Shown here piece after piece: positions 1 through 10,200 of a stretch of DNA of 64,000 nt. Each line of letters opens with the position of its first letter. Position 1 is the first letter of the stretch. This DNA is from an uncultured Desulfobacter sp. GTDB lineage: Bacteria; Desulfobacterota; Desulfobacteria; Desulfobacterales; Desulfobacteraceae. Under the pieces are notes generated by a model, which worked only from the letters and a program-made list of their open reading frames with translations, searched no databases and was not told where the DNA came from. A program made the position numbers and the translations under genes. The stretch lies in contig NZ_OY761445.1 in assembly GCF_963664415.1 (NCBI RefSeq), positions 2,754,501-2,818,500 on the forward strand, read 5' to 3'.

Positions 1-1119
1 TCCTTTGCCGTATTTGGGTACGTCAATGATCTCTGCTCGCAAGTTGTAAAGGCTTTTGTCTGCTGCTTTGACCAAAGTGCCGGCTGCCACCTCTGCATCC
101 GGGCGACATTTGAAGGGTTGGAGAGTCGCCTCTTTGATTTTCTTTTCCAGCTGGTCTTTGCTGGTTTTTAATATTCGGTCGATGCGTTTCTGACGCCTTT
201 TATCATGGGCACTGGAGTGATATACAATGGCCCGGTAGGCCCCATCACCAATGGTAGCGGTTGTTTCATAATAACGATAGGATGCGGGCGGTTTCTTTTC
301 GCTTTGGCTTTCGGCCAAAGCCCCAATATCAACCCAGTTGTCGGCTGCAACAGCCTGGGCAATGGCATGCTTACATTCATTGAAATTAGCTGGCAATCGG
401 CTTAAAAAACGGATGCCGTTTCCCTCCGCAGCTATAAGATTATCTGTGGTCACAAAGGCTGAATCTGCAACATAAATGGAGGCACCGGGCTTGAACCCAT
501 GTTCGGCCATGTGTGATGAGATATGAGATAAAAGCTCATTGTTCAGGGTCTTGTCTGAAGCATTCCCGTCCTGGGTTTTTCCTATGATCGGAATATTTCG
601 GTCTACACACAACATGGACACCATGAACTGCTTCAAATCCGGACGTTTATCCTTGCTGTAACCGTAGGTGATATTCAATTGCGTATCGGGGTGATCTTCG
701 TAAGCGCCAAAGACGGAGACAGAGGTCGTATCAAAGTGGTGGTGGCGCGTATCCAGTTTAAAACAACCAATGGCGTTTTGGGAAATCTGGGAAAATATCT
801 TTTGAGTTCCAGTCTCAAAAAGTTTGTCCAATACCCGCCCCAGATTTGTGTCGTTAAATTTATCGGGGCTGATGGGTTTGCCAAAAAGCAACTCGGTATC
901 CATTTCGTCGAAAGCTTCTTCAAGTCTGTACAAAGGAGTCCTTCCGGAGACCGTATCCATAATCATCCCAAGCACCGCATCACCTGGCGATAGATCCATT
1001 TTGCTATCTGTCATGGTATTGATCGTTTCAACCAGATTGATACGTTTGGCGTACTCTTTGAAAATCGGAAGAAATTTTACATCTGTGAAATTCCATTCCT
1101 CGGTACCTGGGATGTTCAT
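1..1119 (-). CDS. IS1634/IS4-like transposase, N-terminal part (runs off window)
   Basis: Reading leftward from an ATG at 1119, an uninterrupted frame of 373 codons runs to base 1, so the 3' end lies outside the window. A ribosome site (GGGAGC) sits a few bases before the ATG. The protein begins MNIPGTEEWN and contains DDE-transposase landmarks: an HFDTTSVSVFG segment near residue 130, then a TYGYSKDKRPDLKQ stretch and a VADSAFVTTDN segment near residue 220. This order is typical of the IS1634 branch of IS4-like enzymes, which cut and join DNA at the element ends. The frame is open throughout, so this could be an active element. The family call is by recalled motifs and is moderately firm; IS4-family relatives are the alternative. 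Confidence 0.8.
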   Translation of the reverse strand, partial: MNIPGTEEWNFTDVKFLPIFKEYAKRINLVETINTMTDSKMDLSPGDAVLGMIMDTVSGRTPLYRLEEAFDEMDTELLFGKPISPDKFNDTNLGRVLDKLFETGTQKIFSQISQNAIGCFKLDTRHHHFDTTSVSVFGAYEDHPDTQLNITYGYSKDKRPDLKQFMVSMLCVDRNIPIIGKTQDGNASDKTLNNELLSHISSHMAEHGFKPGASIYVADSAFVTTDNLIAAEGNGIRFLSRLPANFNECKHAIAQAVAADNWVDIGALAESQSEKKPPASYRYYETTATIGDGAYRAIVYHSSAHDKRRQKRIDRILKTSKDQLEKKIKEATLQPFKCRPDAEVAAGTLVKAADKSLYNLRAEIIDVPKYGKG

Positions 1120-1179
1120 ATTTTGCTCCCTCTTCGTTTTGAGTTTTTTTTGGGGAGCACCATAAACTAAATAATTGGT

Positions 1180-1195
1180 GTTTGTCTAGACAAAC
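1180..1195. repeat. 16-bp perfect palindrome near the presumed IS end
   Basis: GTTTGTCTAGACAAAC is its own reverse complement. It lies about 60 bp upstream of the transposase start and is followed by a T-rich tract. The position suits a terminal or subterminal element sequence, but the other end is outside the window, so this cannot be tested here. Confidence 0.45.
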
Positions 1196-1238
1196 TTTTT
1201 TTATTTATTATACTTTTGTGAAGTGTTTGAAAATCAGG

Positions 1239-1515
1239 TTAACATGTTGATTTTATATTATTTAAAATTGTATGTGTTTTGTCGATTGAAGGTGCGGAAA
1301 ATACGTTGCAAAACCGGTATTGACGCAGTTGTTCTTCAGTGATATCGTAAAATGGTTTATTGTAGAAGCACCGTAGTTTCAAAATCGCGCCGGTATAGTT
1401 TTGAATATTTCTTTTCGCATAACCGGTGCCCGGGATATCTTTTTTAGAATGTTTGATTAAATCGCTCACGGTACAAAGGTCCACCGTATTTCGTAAGCCC
1501 TGAGGCACCACTGAC
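1239..1515 (-). pseudogene. Decayed tyrosine-recombinase (integrase) N-terminal fragment
   Basis: The leftward frame contains YAKRNIQNYTGAILKLRCFY followed by NKPFYDITEEQLRQYRFC. This is the pattern of the SAM-like N-terminal DNA-binding domain of phage-type integrases (a 'TIxxYxxAL..F....P..IT.E.IRxY' pattern). Only about 80 residues remain. No catalytic Arg/His/Tyr domain follows, and the upstream end runs into the start of the ATP-grasp gene. Together with the adjacent transposase it suggests this edge of the adhesin locus was a site of mobile-element traffic. The rest of 1120-1539 shows no other gene. The family call rests on a short motif and is tentative. Confidence 0.45.
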
Positions 1516-1539
1516 CGTATGGTTGACCTGGAGGAAAAA

Positions 1540-3324
1540 ATGGACACCATATTAAGAATAGCAAGTAAGTTTCACATTCGGTCCGGCTTTGCATACGGAC
1601 TGCAGCAGCCGTCAATGAATTTTCCTTTTCAGGTTGTAATGGATGAAAATCACTCATTTTCCGATGTTGATCTCTATATGGAAGAACGCCTTCCCGAAAA
1701 TTTCAAAACGGAGGATGTGCAATCCCTGGAAATTGAGAAGGCACTGGTTTATCGCATCTTGTTCTGGACAGGTGAAGTGCAACGTATGTGCAGAATTCCG
1801 GTCTCCCCCAAATTTTACCTGATCAGATTCCAAAAAAATGAAAACAATATCGCTGTTATTGACGCCGCCATGCCGTTTTATCAGCATGAAGCCGCCTATA
1901 CGGCTTTAATCTGGGTGATAAAGACTGTTCTGGCCTTTCTTCAGGGCAAAGCCCCGACAACGGATGAGGACTTTGATGAGCTGCAGGCCAAAATACACAA
2001 GTTTGCCCCCCTGGGTACCAATCCGTTTCATATATTCCAGGCAGGGCAGAAACTTGATCTGCCCATGATGAATATTCCGGGGGTCGGCATACAGATCGGC
2101 TATGGCAGCCGTAGGCATATTCTGCAAAGCTCAGTCACTGAAAAAACATCTCTAATCGGATGTACGGCATCCCAGGACAAATTTGTGACATCCGGATTAT
2201 TGCGGCAGGCAGGCTTGCCGGCACCGGTTCACAAAAAAGTGTCAAATATTGATGAGGCTGTTGAGGCTGGGGCGGAAATCGGCTACCCCATTGTGATCAA
2301 GGCGGCAAATCTAGACCAGGGTCAAAATATTTATATGGGCCTCAATTGTGAAGATGACGTGCGCCGCGCCTTTAAGCAGGTCAGCAACCGCACGTCCCAA
2401 ATTCTGGCGGAAAAGCAGATTGACGGTAAAGGCTACCGTCTGAGTGTTTTCAGAAATGAGTTCATGGGATGTGTTTACCGGCGCCCCGGCGGTGTCGATG
2501 GTGATGGGAAAAGCACCATAGATGCGCTGGTTGAACAAAAAATGCAGGACCCCGAACTGCGCAGACGAAGGGACAACCTTTTTAAACTGGTTCTTGATGA
2601 AGAAGCCTTAGAGATGCTCGAAAAGCAGGGATTGACGCCTGAATCCGTTCCCGACGACGGCGTCTTTGTCAGGATGCGGCAGAGGGACAACCTTTCGGCA
2701 GGCGGGACAATGGAGAGAATTCCCATGGCCGATATCCATCCGGACAACATTCTGCTTGCCCAGCGCGCCGCACGTGCACTGTGGCTTGAATGGGCCGGGA
2801 TCGATTTGATCATTGAGGATATCGGTCGATCATGGATGGAAACCGACGCCGTTATCAGCGAGGTCAACAGCAGACCCCAGTTTGATCCGGGAGAAGACAA
2901 AAGCAATTATGTGAAGGTGCTCAACATGATGCTCGGGGACAATGCCGAACTGCCGGCCGTTCTCAAGATCGTTGCCGAAGATGATATTCCTGATGTTTCG
3001 GGTAATGTTGAAAAGATACTGGCTGAAAAAGGCATTAATGCCGTTACGACAATAAACGGGATCTGGATAGACAACCGGCATTATGCCGGAAAACAGCGTT
3101 CCGGGTTTGCCGCGGCCGGCATTGCGCTTCATTGCCGCGAAACAGAGGGCATATTCATGATAATGACACCCCGGGAAGTCATCCGGCTTGGCCTGCCCAC
3201 CAACCGGTTTTCAGAGATCCGGCTGTCATCGGTTGAAAAATGGGGAGACGCAAAAAATTCCCTGCTGGACACAATCCGCAACCTGGTACAGCCCCACACG
3301 GATTCCATTCATATCGAAAGCTAA
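1540..3324 (+). CDS. Cyanophycin-synthetase-like ATP-grasp protein with vestigial Mur-ligase tail
   Basis: 594 residues. GGAGG lies 5 nt before the ATG at 1540, so this start is preferred over an in-frame ATG at 1519. The first ~190 residues resemble the N domain of cyanophycin synthetase CphA1 and end in the hallmark IGYGSRRHILQSSVTEKTS. The ATP-grasp core follows (about 215-470), with IGYPIVIKAANLDQGQNIY, a DGKGYRLSVFRN segment and the metal-binding EVNSRPQFD near residue 450. The last ~110 residues match the start of the CphA Mur-ligase domain (VTTINGIWIDNRHYAGKQRS, then a TPREVIRLGL segment), but no GxxGKT P-loop is present and the rest of that domain is missing. ATP-grasp enzymes join a carboxylate to an amine through an acyl phosphate; the substrate here is unknown. 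It converges on the adhesin operon with 6 bp between stops. Confidence 0.8.
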   Translation: MDTILRIASKFHIRSGFAYGLQQPSMNFPFQVVMDENHSFSDVDLYMEERLPENFKTEDVQSLEIEKALVYRILFWTGEVQRMCRIPVSPKFYLIRFQKNENNIAVIDAAMPFYQHEAAYTALIWVIKTVLAFLQGKAPTTDEDFDELQAKIHKFAPLGTNPFHIFQAGQKLDLPMMNIPGVGIQIGYGSRRHILQSSVTEKTSLIGCTASQDKFVTSGLLRQAGLPAPVHKKVSNIDEAVEAGAEIGYPIVIKAANLDQGQNIYMGLNCEDDVRRAFKQVSNRTSQILAEKQIDGKGYRLSVFRNEFMGCVYRRPGGVDGDGKSTIDALVEQKMQDPELRRRRDNLFKLVLDEEALEMLEKQGLTPESVPDDGVFVRMRQRDNLSAGGTMERIPMADIHPDNILLAQRAARALWLEWAGIDLIIEDIGRSWMETDAVISEVNSRPQFDPGEDKSNYVKVLNMMLGDNAELPAVLKIVAEDDIPDVSGNVEKILAEKGINAVTTINGIWIDNRHYAGKQRSGFAAAGIALHCRETEGIFMIMTPREVIRLGLPTNRFSEIRLSSVEKWGDAKNSLLDTIRNLVQPHTDSIHIES

Positions 3325-3330
3325 AATTAC

Positions 3331-4200
3331 CTATTCACGTGTTAGAACAAAAATCGGTTTTTCGCTTTTCAAAGGCGGTATCGGTATATCGTCAGGTTGC
3401 AGGACGGCGCCTGGATTATCACAGTATTCCGCCACTTTTAAACCCGCCTGTGAAAATTCTTTGACCAGAGTGTTGTGATCCGGCTGGTTAAGGTACACAT
3501 GGGGAAAGGTTTCCCGGTAGCTGGTGACCATTTTCCTGATTTTCGGCAAAAGATGGGGGTGACCTGAAAAAACCGTATCGATTTTTGCGAATATCTGAGA
3601 AATCCACTGATCGGCTTTCCGCCTTATCATTGCCTCATCCAAGGTTGCCGTGGTCATGTTCGAAAGCACCACACCACAAACAACCGCCCCGCCCGGGGCA
3701 AGTCCGGCAACCAGGTTTTTCATCAGTTTCAAGCGTGCCCGGGCGTCCATAAAGGTTAGGGTATAGTGGATAAATACAAGGTTCCATGGCAAATCCGACG
3801 TAAACGAAGAGATATTTCCGTGGAAAGTATTCACCTCTATTTTTTTTTGTTTGCCAACCTCTTTAACACGGGCCAAGGGCGCACGGCATTTATCTGCCAC
3901 TGTAAACCGGACAGGCACAGGTCCGGCAATTTTGGATAAAAGCCTCAGGGAACAGTCATCGGCGGCACCTGCGATCAGGATATGGGCGTTTCGGCAGATC
4001 AGGGGGGTGATAATTCTGCGCAAGGCAGGGGCATGGTAATACAGATGGTGCATGATACCCAAAGCCTTCAAGCAGCTCCAAGCCGGGTGATACATATCGG
4101 GACAGGTACAAAATTGTTCACCGGTAGTCACCGAATGTACGGCTTTACGTAAAAAAGTGTCTTGATCCGGTAAAGGGAAAAATGTGTCATCAGTATTCAT
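3331..4200 (-). CDS. SAM-dependent methyltransferase, last gene of the adhesin operon
   Basis: 289 residues from the ATG at 4200. A longer in-frame reading from 4317 would overlap the end of the adhesin gene and begin with unlikely sequence, so it was not used. A Rossmann-type SAM-binding region appears at about 105-200: HILIAGAADDCSLRLL corresponds to motif I, FTVADKCRAPL to the acidic loop, and LVFIHYTLTFMD to motif IV, followed by LVAGLAPGGAVVCGVV. This is the layout of class I methyltransferases. The substrate cannot be read from sequence. It starts 79 bp after the adhesin stop on the same strand, so co-transcription is likely. A role in modifying the adhesin, a surface molecule or a signalling compound is speculation. 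Confidence 0.75.
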   Translation of the reverse strand: MNTDDTFFPLPDQDTFLRKAVHSVTTGEQFCTCPDMYHPAWSCLKALGIMHHLYYHAPALRRIITPLICRNAHILIAGAADDCSLRLLSKIAGPVPVRFTVADKCRAPLARVKEVGKQKKIEVNTFHGNISSFTSDLPWNLVFIHYTLTFMDARARLKLMKNLVAGLAPGGAVVCGVVLSNMTTATLDEAMIRRKADQWISQIFAKIDTVFSGHPHLLPKIRKMVTSYRETFPHVYLNQPDHNTLVKEFSQAGLKVAEYCDNPGAVLQPDDIPIPPLKSEKPIFVLTRE

Positions 4201-4279
4201 ATTGTATTTTCTTTCGGCACGGCGGCCGGGCAGCCGAAGGTGCTCGGCCGACCGCAGTAAGGTGTGACGGAAAAGAAGC

Positions 4280-7200
4280 TTATACCAAGGTATCGTCAAC
4301 AATGATGATATCCACATTGACGATCAACTGCTCTGCGCCGTCGGCATGGTTGTATACATGATAATCACTGCCGTTGTAAGTATAGGTAAAATCGCTTTCA
4401 TCCTCATTTTGAACACGGGCCCAGTCGTTGAGATCGGAGATCTCAAGCGTATCATCGTCATCACCTTCAACCATAAGCTGGTGGATATCTTCGTCGGAAA
4501 GTCCGGTATCAAAGGTGTCTTCCTTATCCTGGGCGGCAAGTGCCGATACATCCGCAACAAGCCGGTTTGCTCCGTCGCCCGACATATCAATGATGTCAAT
4601 ATTCCGGACGGCACCGTCCTGGGCGGTCGCGGTAAAATCCAGTTCCATGCCGCTGCCGTCCAGTGTCAGGGAGTCCGTTCCAAGCCCGCCGTCTACAAAA
4701 GTCTGCAGGGATTCGTCAAATCCGTCCACATTATCCGAGTTCAGGACAATTTCGTCATTGCCGTCCCCGGCATAGACGGCATCTGCCCCACCGTCGCCAT
4801 AAATAACGTCATCCCCGTCTCCGCCGTAGACAATGTCGGCGCCCTGTCCGGCATGGATAATATCGTTACCTTCTCCTCCGTAGATGACATCGGTGCCGTC
4901 CCCGGCATGGATGGTATCGTTGCCGGCGAGAGCCTCAATGGTATCCGGTCCCAGTCCGCCGTAAATCAGATCATCTCCATCGGTGGGCGCGATGGTGGAT
5001 TCAATGGTTACATCCGCATCTGCCGTAAGAATCGGCAGATCGTCGGGACTGGTTAGATTTTCGGTCAGGGTAAAACGAAGCGTCTCATTGTTTTCAACAA
5101 AGGTATCATTGGTCAGATAAACGCTGCAGGTGGTCTGAGCAGTGCCGTCTTGCAAGGTAATTGTTCCGGATGTCAAGGTCCCTTCAACAAAATCCGACGC
5201 AAAATCGTCATCGTCCACCGGATTGACGCCGATGCCGGATGCTTCCCAGGTCACATTGACCACACCGTCGGTATCGCCTGTACGGGTAACCGTAAACTGA
5301 TACTCGGTATAATCCTCGTGATCCACACTGGTGTCATAGGCGGCACTGATCCCGGTATCATCATCAAAAATGCTACCTGAAACGGCATCAGGATCATCAA
5401 AACCGTCTGCCGACACCTGGACCAGAAAATACAGATTCGATTCAGGAACACTATCCGGCGCGACCTCCAATGAAAGGATGGTGCCGGATTCTCCGGCAGC
5501 TATGGTTACGCTGCCTGAAAGGCTGTCGTTCAAATCCCCGTCTCCCGGCAGGGTATCGGCGCCGCCGTTATCCGGGTCCGCAATAAGCTGATAATTGACG
5601 GTCAGTTCCTGTGAACAGTCTCCGTTCCGGGTGATTTGGTAGGTCACAGCATTCGGGGCCTGTGCATCCGAACCTTCATTGACAACCGCGTTGAGCCGAG
5701 TGACGATCAGATCGGCCAGATCGTCGTTGACTATGGTGGTCAAGGCCCGGGCACCGGCCGGATCAATAGCGGCCATATGCTCCAGTGCTTCCGACTGGGT
5801 GCCTTGTGACAGTTCAACGGCAAAGGATTCATCGCTTTCAAACACCGTATCACCTGAAATCAGCACGTCAATATACTGTGTGTCCTCATTTTCGGCAAAT
5901 GTCAGTGTACCCGACGGGAAGAGATCCCCTTCAAAGTCTGATGCAACTGCGGCATTGTCCCCGAATCCCGTGACTTCGTAATCCACAACGGCCGCTCGGG
6001 TCAGGTCTCCGGTTCGTGTGACCGTGTATCTTACCGATGTCGTTCCCTCATCCGCCTCTCCAATAATTTCCTGGCCTGAAATGGACACCTGTGAGTCGTC
6101 ATTGGAGATGACAACCACCTCTTCAGCGTCAATGGCCTGGCCGTTGTCGATATCCGTAATCCGCAGTCGGAAGGTTTCATCTTGGCCCGCTTTTGTGTCA
6201 CCGGATACGGAAACGGATACCTGGGTGGTTGCGGTTCCGTCTTCACCAATGGTCAGTTCACATGATCCCGAACCGTAGCCGGAGTCAAAATCATCAGCAT
6301 TGGCCGGAGAAGTGCCGGTACCTTCCACAACATACGCGACCAGAATCGTTTCTCCTGCAATACCCTGTGCCGTGATGTTGAAATTGACACCGACCGTTCC
6401 TGAATCTCCCTCAACAACGCCGGCTGTGTCGGCAGTAACGGACACGCCGTTATCGTCGTTGACCAGGGTACCTTGGGCCACGGCACCGTCCGGCATGATG
6501 ATATCGGCACCGTCCGCATTGGATAATGTGATTTTGAACCCTTCATCCGCCTCAAAGGTATTGTCGTTGGATACCAAAACGGAAATCTGTTTTTCGGTTT
6601 CACCGGCACCGAATTCAGCCGTGCCCGAGGGCCAGTATCCTTCAAAATCCTTAAAAGAGGCGGCCTCGTCCCCATTGCCGCTCAGTTCCCAGTCCACGGA
6701 AGCGGTTAAACCGGCGTCACCGGTACGGAAGATGGTAAATCTTACAGCACCGCTATCCTCGGACACCTGCTGGGATACCAGGGATACATACAGGGCCGGA
6801 TCATCATTGAGAATGGTGACCGATGCAGTATCCACATCAAGCACTGCACCTGCCGCGTCACTGGTAGTAGGATCGGACAAAGTCACATCAAAGGTGCGGT
6901 CCCAGTCCCCTAACTGATCCATGGGCAGGTTCACGGTAAATGTTTTTTCAAGTTCGCCCACATCAAAGCTGACCTGGCCGCTGCTTGCCTCCAGAGAGGT
7001 GACATCAAAGGGATGATCCCCGGTTCCGGCTTCTGTCGTCCAGGTGACGGTGGCCGTGGTGGCCGGATTTTCCCGGGTCACGGTGAAAAGATATGCGTTG
7101 TATTCCCCGGTGTTGTTTCCTTCGTTCAGGGTATCAGTATCCGCAGCAATGCTGAATGCATCGGCATCGTCATTGCCGATAATGACGGATCGGCTTCCGT

Positions 7201-10200
7201 TTTCCGAATCAATGTCAACGCCGGAATCCGAACTCACTAATTCGATGGTAAACGGCTCGTCCGCTTCCGACACCTCATCATCATTTACCGTTACATTGAC
7301 AATTTTCGAGGTCTCGCCGTCTTCAAAGGTAACCGATCCCAAGTATTCGTCAAAATCATCACTTCCGTTATAAGGATTTCCTTCGGGAGTAACAATTTGC
7401 CATTCCACCGTGCTCTGCCCCGAGGCGTCACCGCTACGGATAATGGTAAACGTCAGTGTACCGTCTTCCCCTTCGGTCAAGGATATGGCGTTGGAGGCGT
7501 CTGCAATGGACATCTGATCATCGTCATTGGAAATAGTGCCCTGGGCCGTCTCTGCCCCTTCCGTAAGTTCTGTGCCCAGTCCGGGGTTTTCCAGTACCAG
7601 GGTAAAGGTTTCATTTTCCTCCTTTGCAATGTCTCCGGATACGGAAACGCTCAGAATGGCCGAAGATTCACCGGCCAAAAGCGTCAGGGTGCCGGAAGGC
7701 AGGCTGCCGCCGAAATCATCCACATCGGCATCGGTTCCGCCGCCGTTTGATGTTGCCTCAATATGCCAGTCTACCGTGGTGTCGTAGCTCAGGGTACCGG
7801 CCCGGTTTACTGTAAATTCAATGGTTTGTGTGCCGTCTTCACCTTCGTCTGCCTGGGCAGCGCCGCTAAGCCCGACCGATGAATCCACCACAATGTCCGA
7901 GGTATCGGGAGCACCGTCATCGTTGGGTATATAGCCATAGGCTGTGTCACCGTCTGCGAGCATCGCATCGCTCACGCCGTCCCCGGCCGTCAGGGTAACA
8001 ATAAAGGATTCATCCAGCTCCGCAGTCTCGTCTCCAAGGGATTTGACGTAAATGGTCTTAGTGAGTTCATCTCCGGTAAAAGTCAGGGTTCCGGACGGCA
8101 ATGTACTGTCGGAAAAATCATCCGCTCCGGCGCCATGGCTGCCGCCGTCGCTGCTCACCGTCCAGTTCACGGTCTGATCCTGAACCGTGGCCACGCTCCG
8201 AGAAATGGTAAATGCCTGGCCCGTGCCGTCGCCTTCATTTACCGGTGCATCCGCTGTGATGGTAAACCGGGTGTCATCGTTGGCAATCGTGCCCAGGGCT
8301 TCGGTGTCAAGACCGTCCAGTCCTAAAGACAGACCGGACAGGTTAATTTCAAGGGTTTCATCGCTCTCCACCACATCATCCCCTTGGATATCCAGGGTAA
8401 TGGTCTGCGTTTGGGTTCCGGACGTTTCTCCCTCCACCGCAATAAAGGAGACAGTTCCAGAAAGGGTTGTCCCTTCTGCAAAATCAAGGGCATTGGTGGT
8501 TCCATCTCCCTGGTCGTGGGTCACGGCCCAGTCTGCTGACGCCGCTTGGGTCAGGTCACCGGCTCGGGTCACGGTAAAGACCATCTGCCGGGTGTCGTCG
8601 GTTTGTCCTTCGATTGTCTGCACATCTGAAATGGAGACGCTTTGATCGTCGTTTATAATGGCCCCTGCAACACTTGAATTGCCGGCGCTGATCACCCCGT
8701 GATCTGCATCGATCAGTTCAAAGGTAAAGTTTTCGTCAAGCTCACCAACCTTGTCGGCCGTCACCTTGATGATCACATCCTTTTCAAACACGTTTTCAGC
8801 AAAAGAGACGGTTCCGCTCAAATCTCCTTTGAAATCCGAGGCATCAATATCCCCACCGGTGATCTGCCAGTTCACTGAGGCGTCGCCGCTGTAGCTTGTG
8901 CCGTCGGCGGGACGGGAAACCGTGAACACATAGGCCGTTTCCCCGGCATCACCCTCGGACTGCGATGGGGCCGATGATGTCACGGACCATTCGGTGTCGT
9001 CGTTGAGAATGGTGACCGGAAGCGCGACATCGGCACTGCCTGAAGCATCACTTTCCTGCCCGAATTTTACATTTACATCACCGGATGTCAGTCGCAGTGT
9101 AAAGGTCTCGTCTGCTTCCGGGTCAAGATCGGCGGTGATAATGGAGAGCGTCTTGGTGTAATTACTTTGCCCGCCTTCAAGCGTGAGTATTCCGGAGCCG
9201 GCAATAACATCCCCTTCACCCGCAGTCCCAAGAATGACTTCATATCCCAGGGTGATATCTCCGTCCTGATCCCCGTAACGAGTGAGCGAGAGATTGAAAT
9301 CCGTTGTTCCGTCGTTCCCCTCAAACACCCGGGCATCCAGGTTGTTTGCATCATTGACATGGTTGAGCCGGATACGCACATCATCGTTTTCAATGGTTGT
9401 GGTGATCCGGTAAGCATCCGGATCACGCAGCATGCTGCCGGAGTCCGGGATATCTCCGCTGTCAAACCAGGATGAATCGGCAAATTCGATGCCCGTGTCA
9501 ATGCCGAGATCGGCGGTACCATCGTTCCCGTAGTTCCAGTATCCCGCATCGTGGGTGGTATCCGAAATGTCCAGAATGGACCGGGCGTCCACCAGGGTAA
9601 AGACAATGTCTTCGTCCGCCTCCACTGTAACGTCGGGATCTATATTGACCGTAATGGATTTACTTGTTTCTCCTACATCGAAGGTCACCAGGCCGGACCA
9701 GTAGTGATACCAGTCGTGCCAGGCCCCGGTATCCCCGATAATGGATGCGACGTCTGATGGGTATCCGTTAGTCGTCAGAGTCCAGGCGATCTGGCCTACA
9801 GAAGAGGTGTCACCGGCCCGGGTAAGGGTGTAGGTGACGGCTGTGTCCTCCATGCCGTCCAGGGTTCCTTCCATTCCGCTGTTGCTGATTTCGGCCGTGA
9901 CGCTCACCATAGAGGCCGGAGCGTCCTGGTCAATGATCAGGGATTCCATGGTGCCGGCGGTCTCGCTGATACCGCCGTTGACCGCATTGCTCAGTTCAAC
10001 GGCGAAGCCTTCGGCCCAGCTCTCAGTACTGCCGTCTGCTTTGGCCGTCAGGGAGATCTCCTTATAGGCTTCCCCATCGGCAAATGTCAGGGTGCCGTTT
10101 AAGACCTGTCCGTCCGCAAAATCACTGCTGTCTGCTGTATACCCGTAGCTTGTAGCCTCGTCCTCCACAAGATCCGGATATGTCACGGTCCAATCTACAC

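Noticed and set aside
1466..1657. Minus-strand 63-codon frame over the start of the ATP-grasp gene
   Set aside because: It overlaps a well-supported gene start and has no family resemblance.
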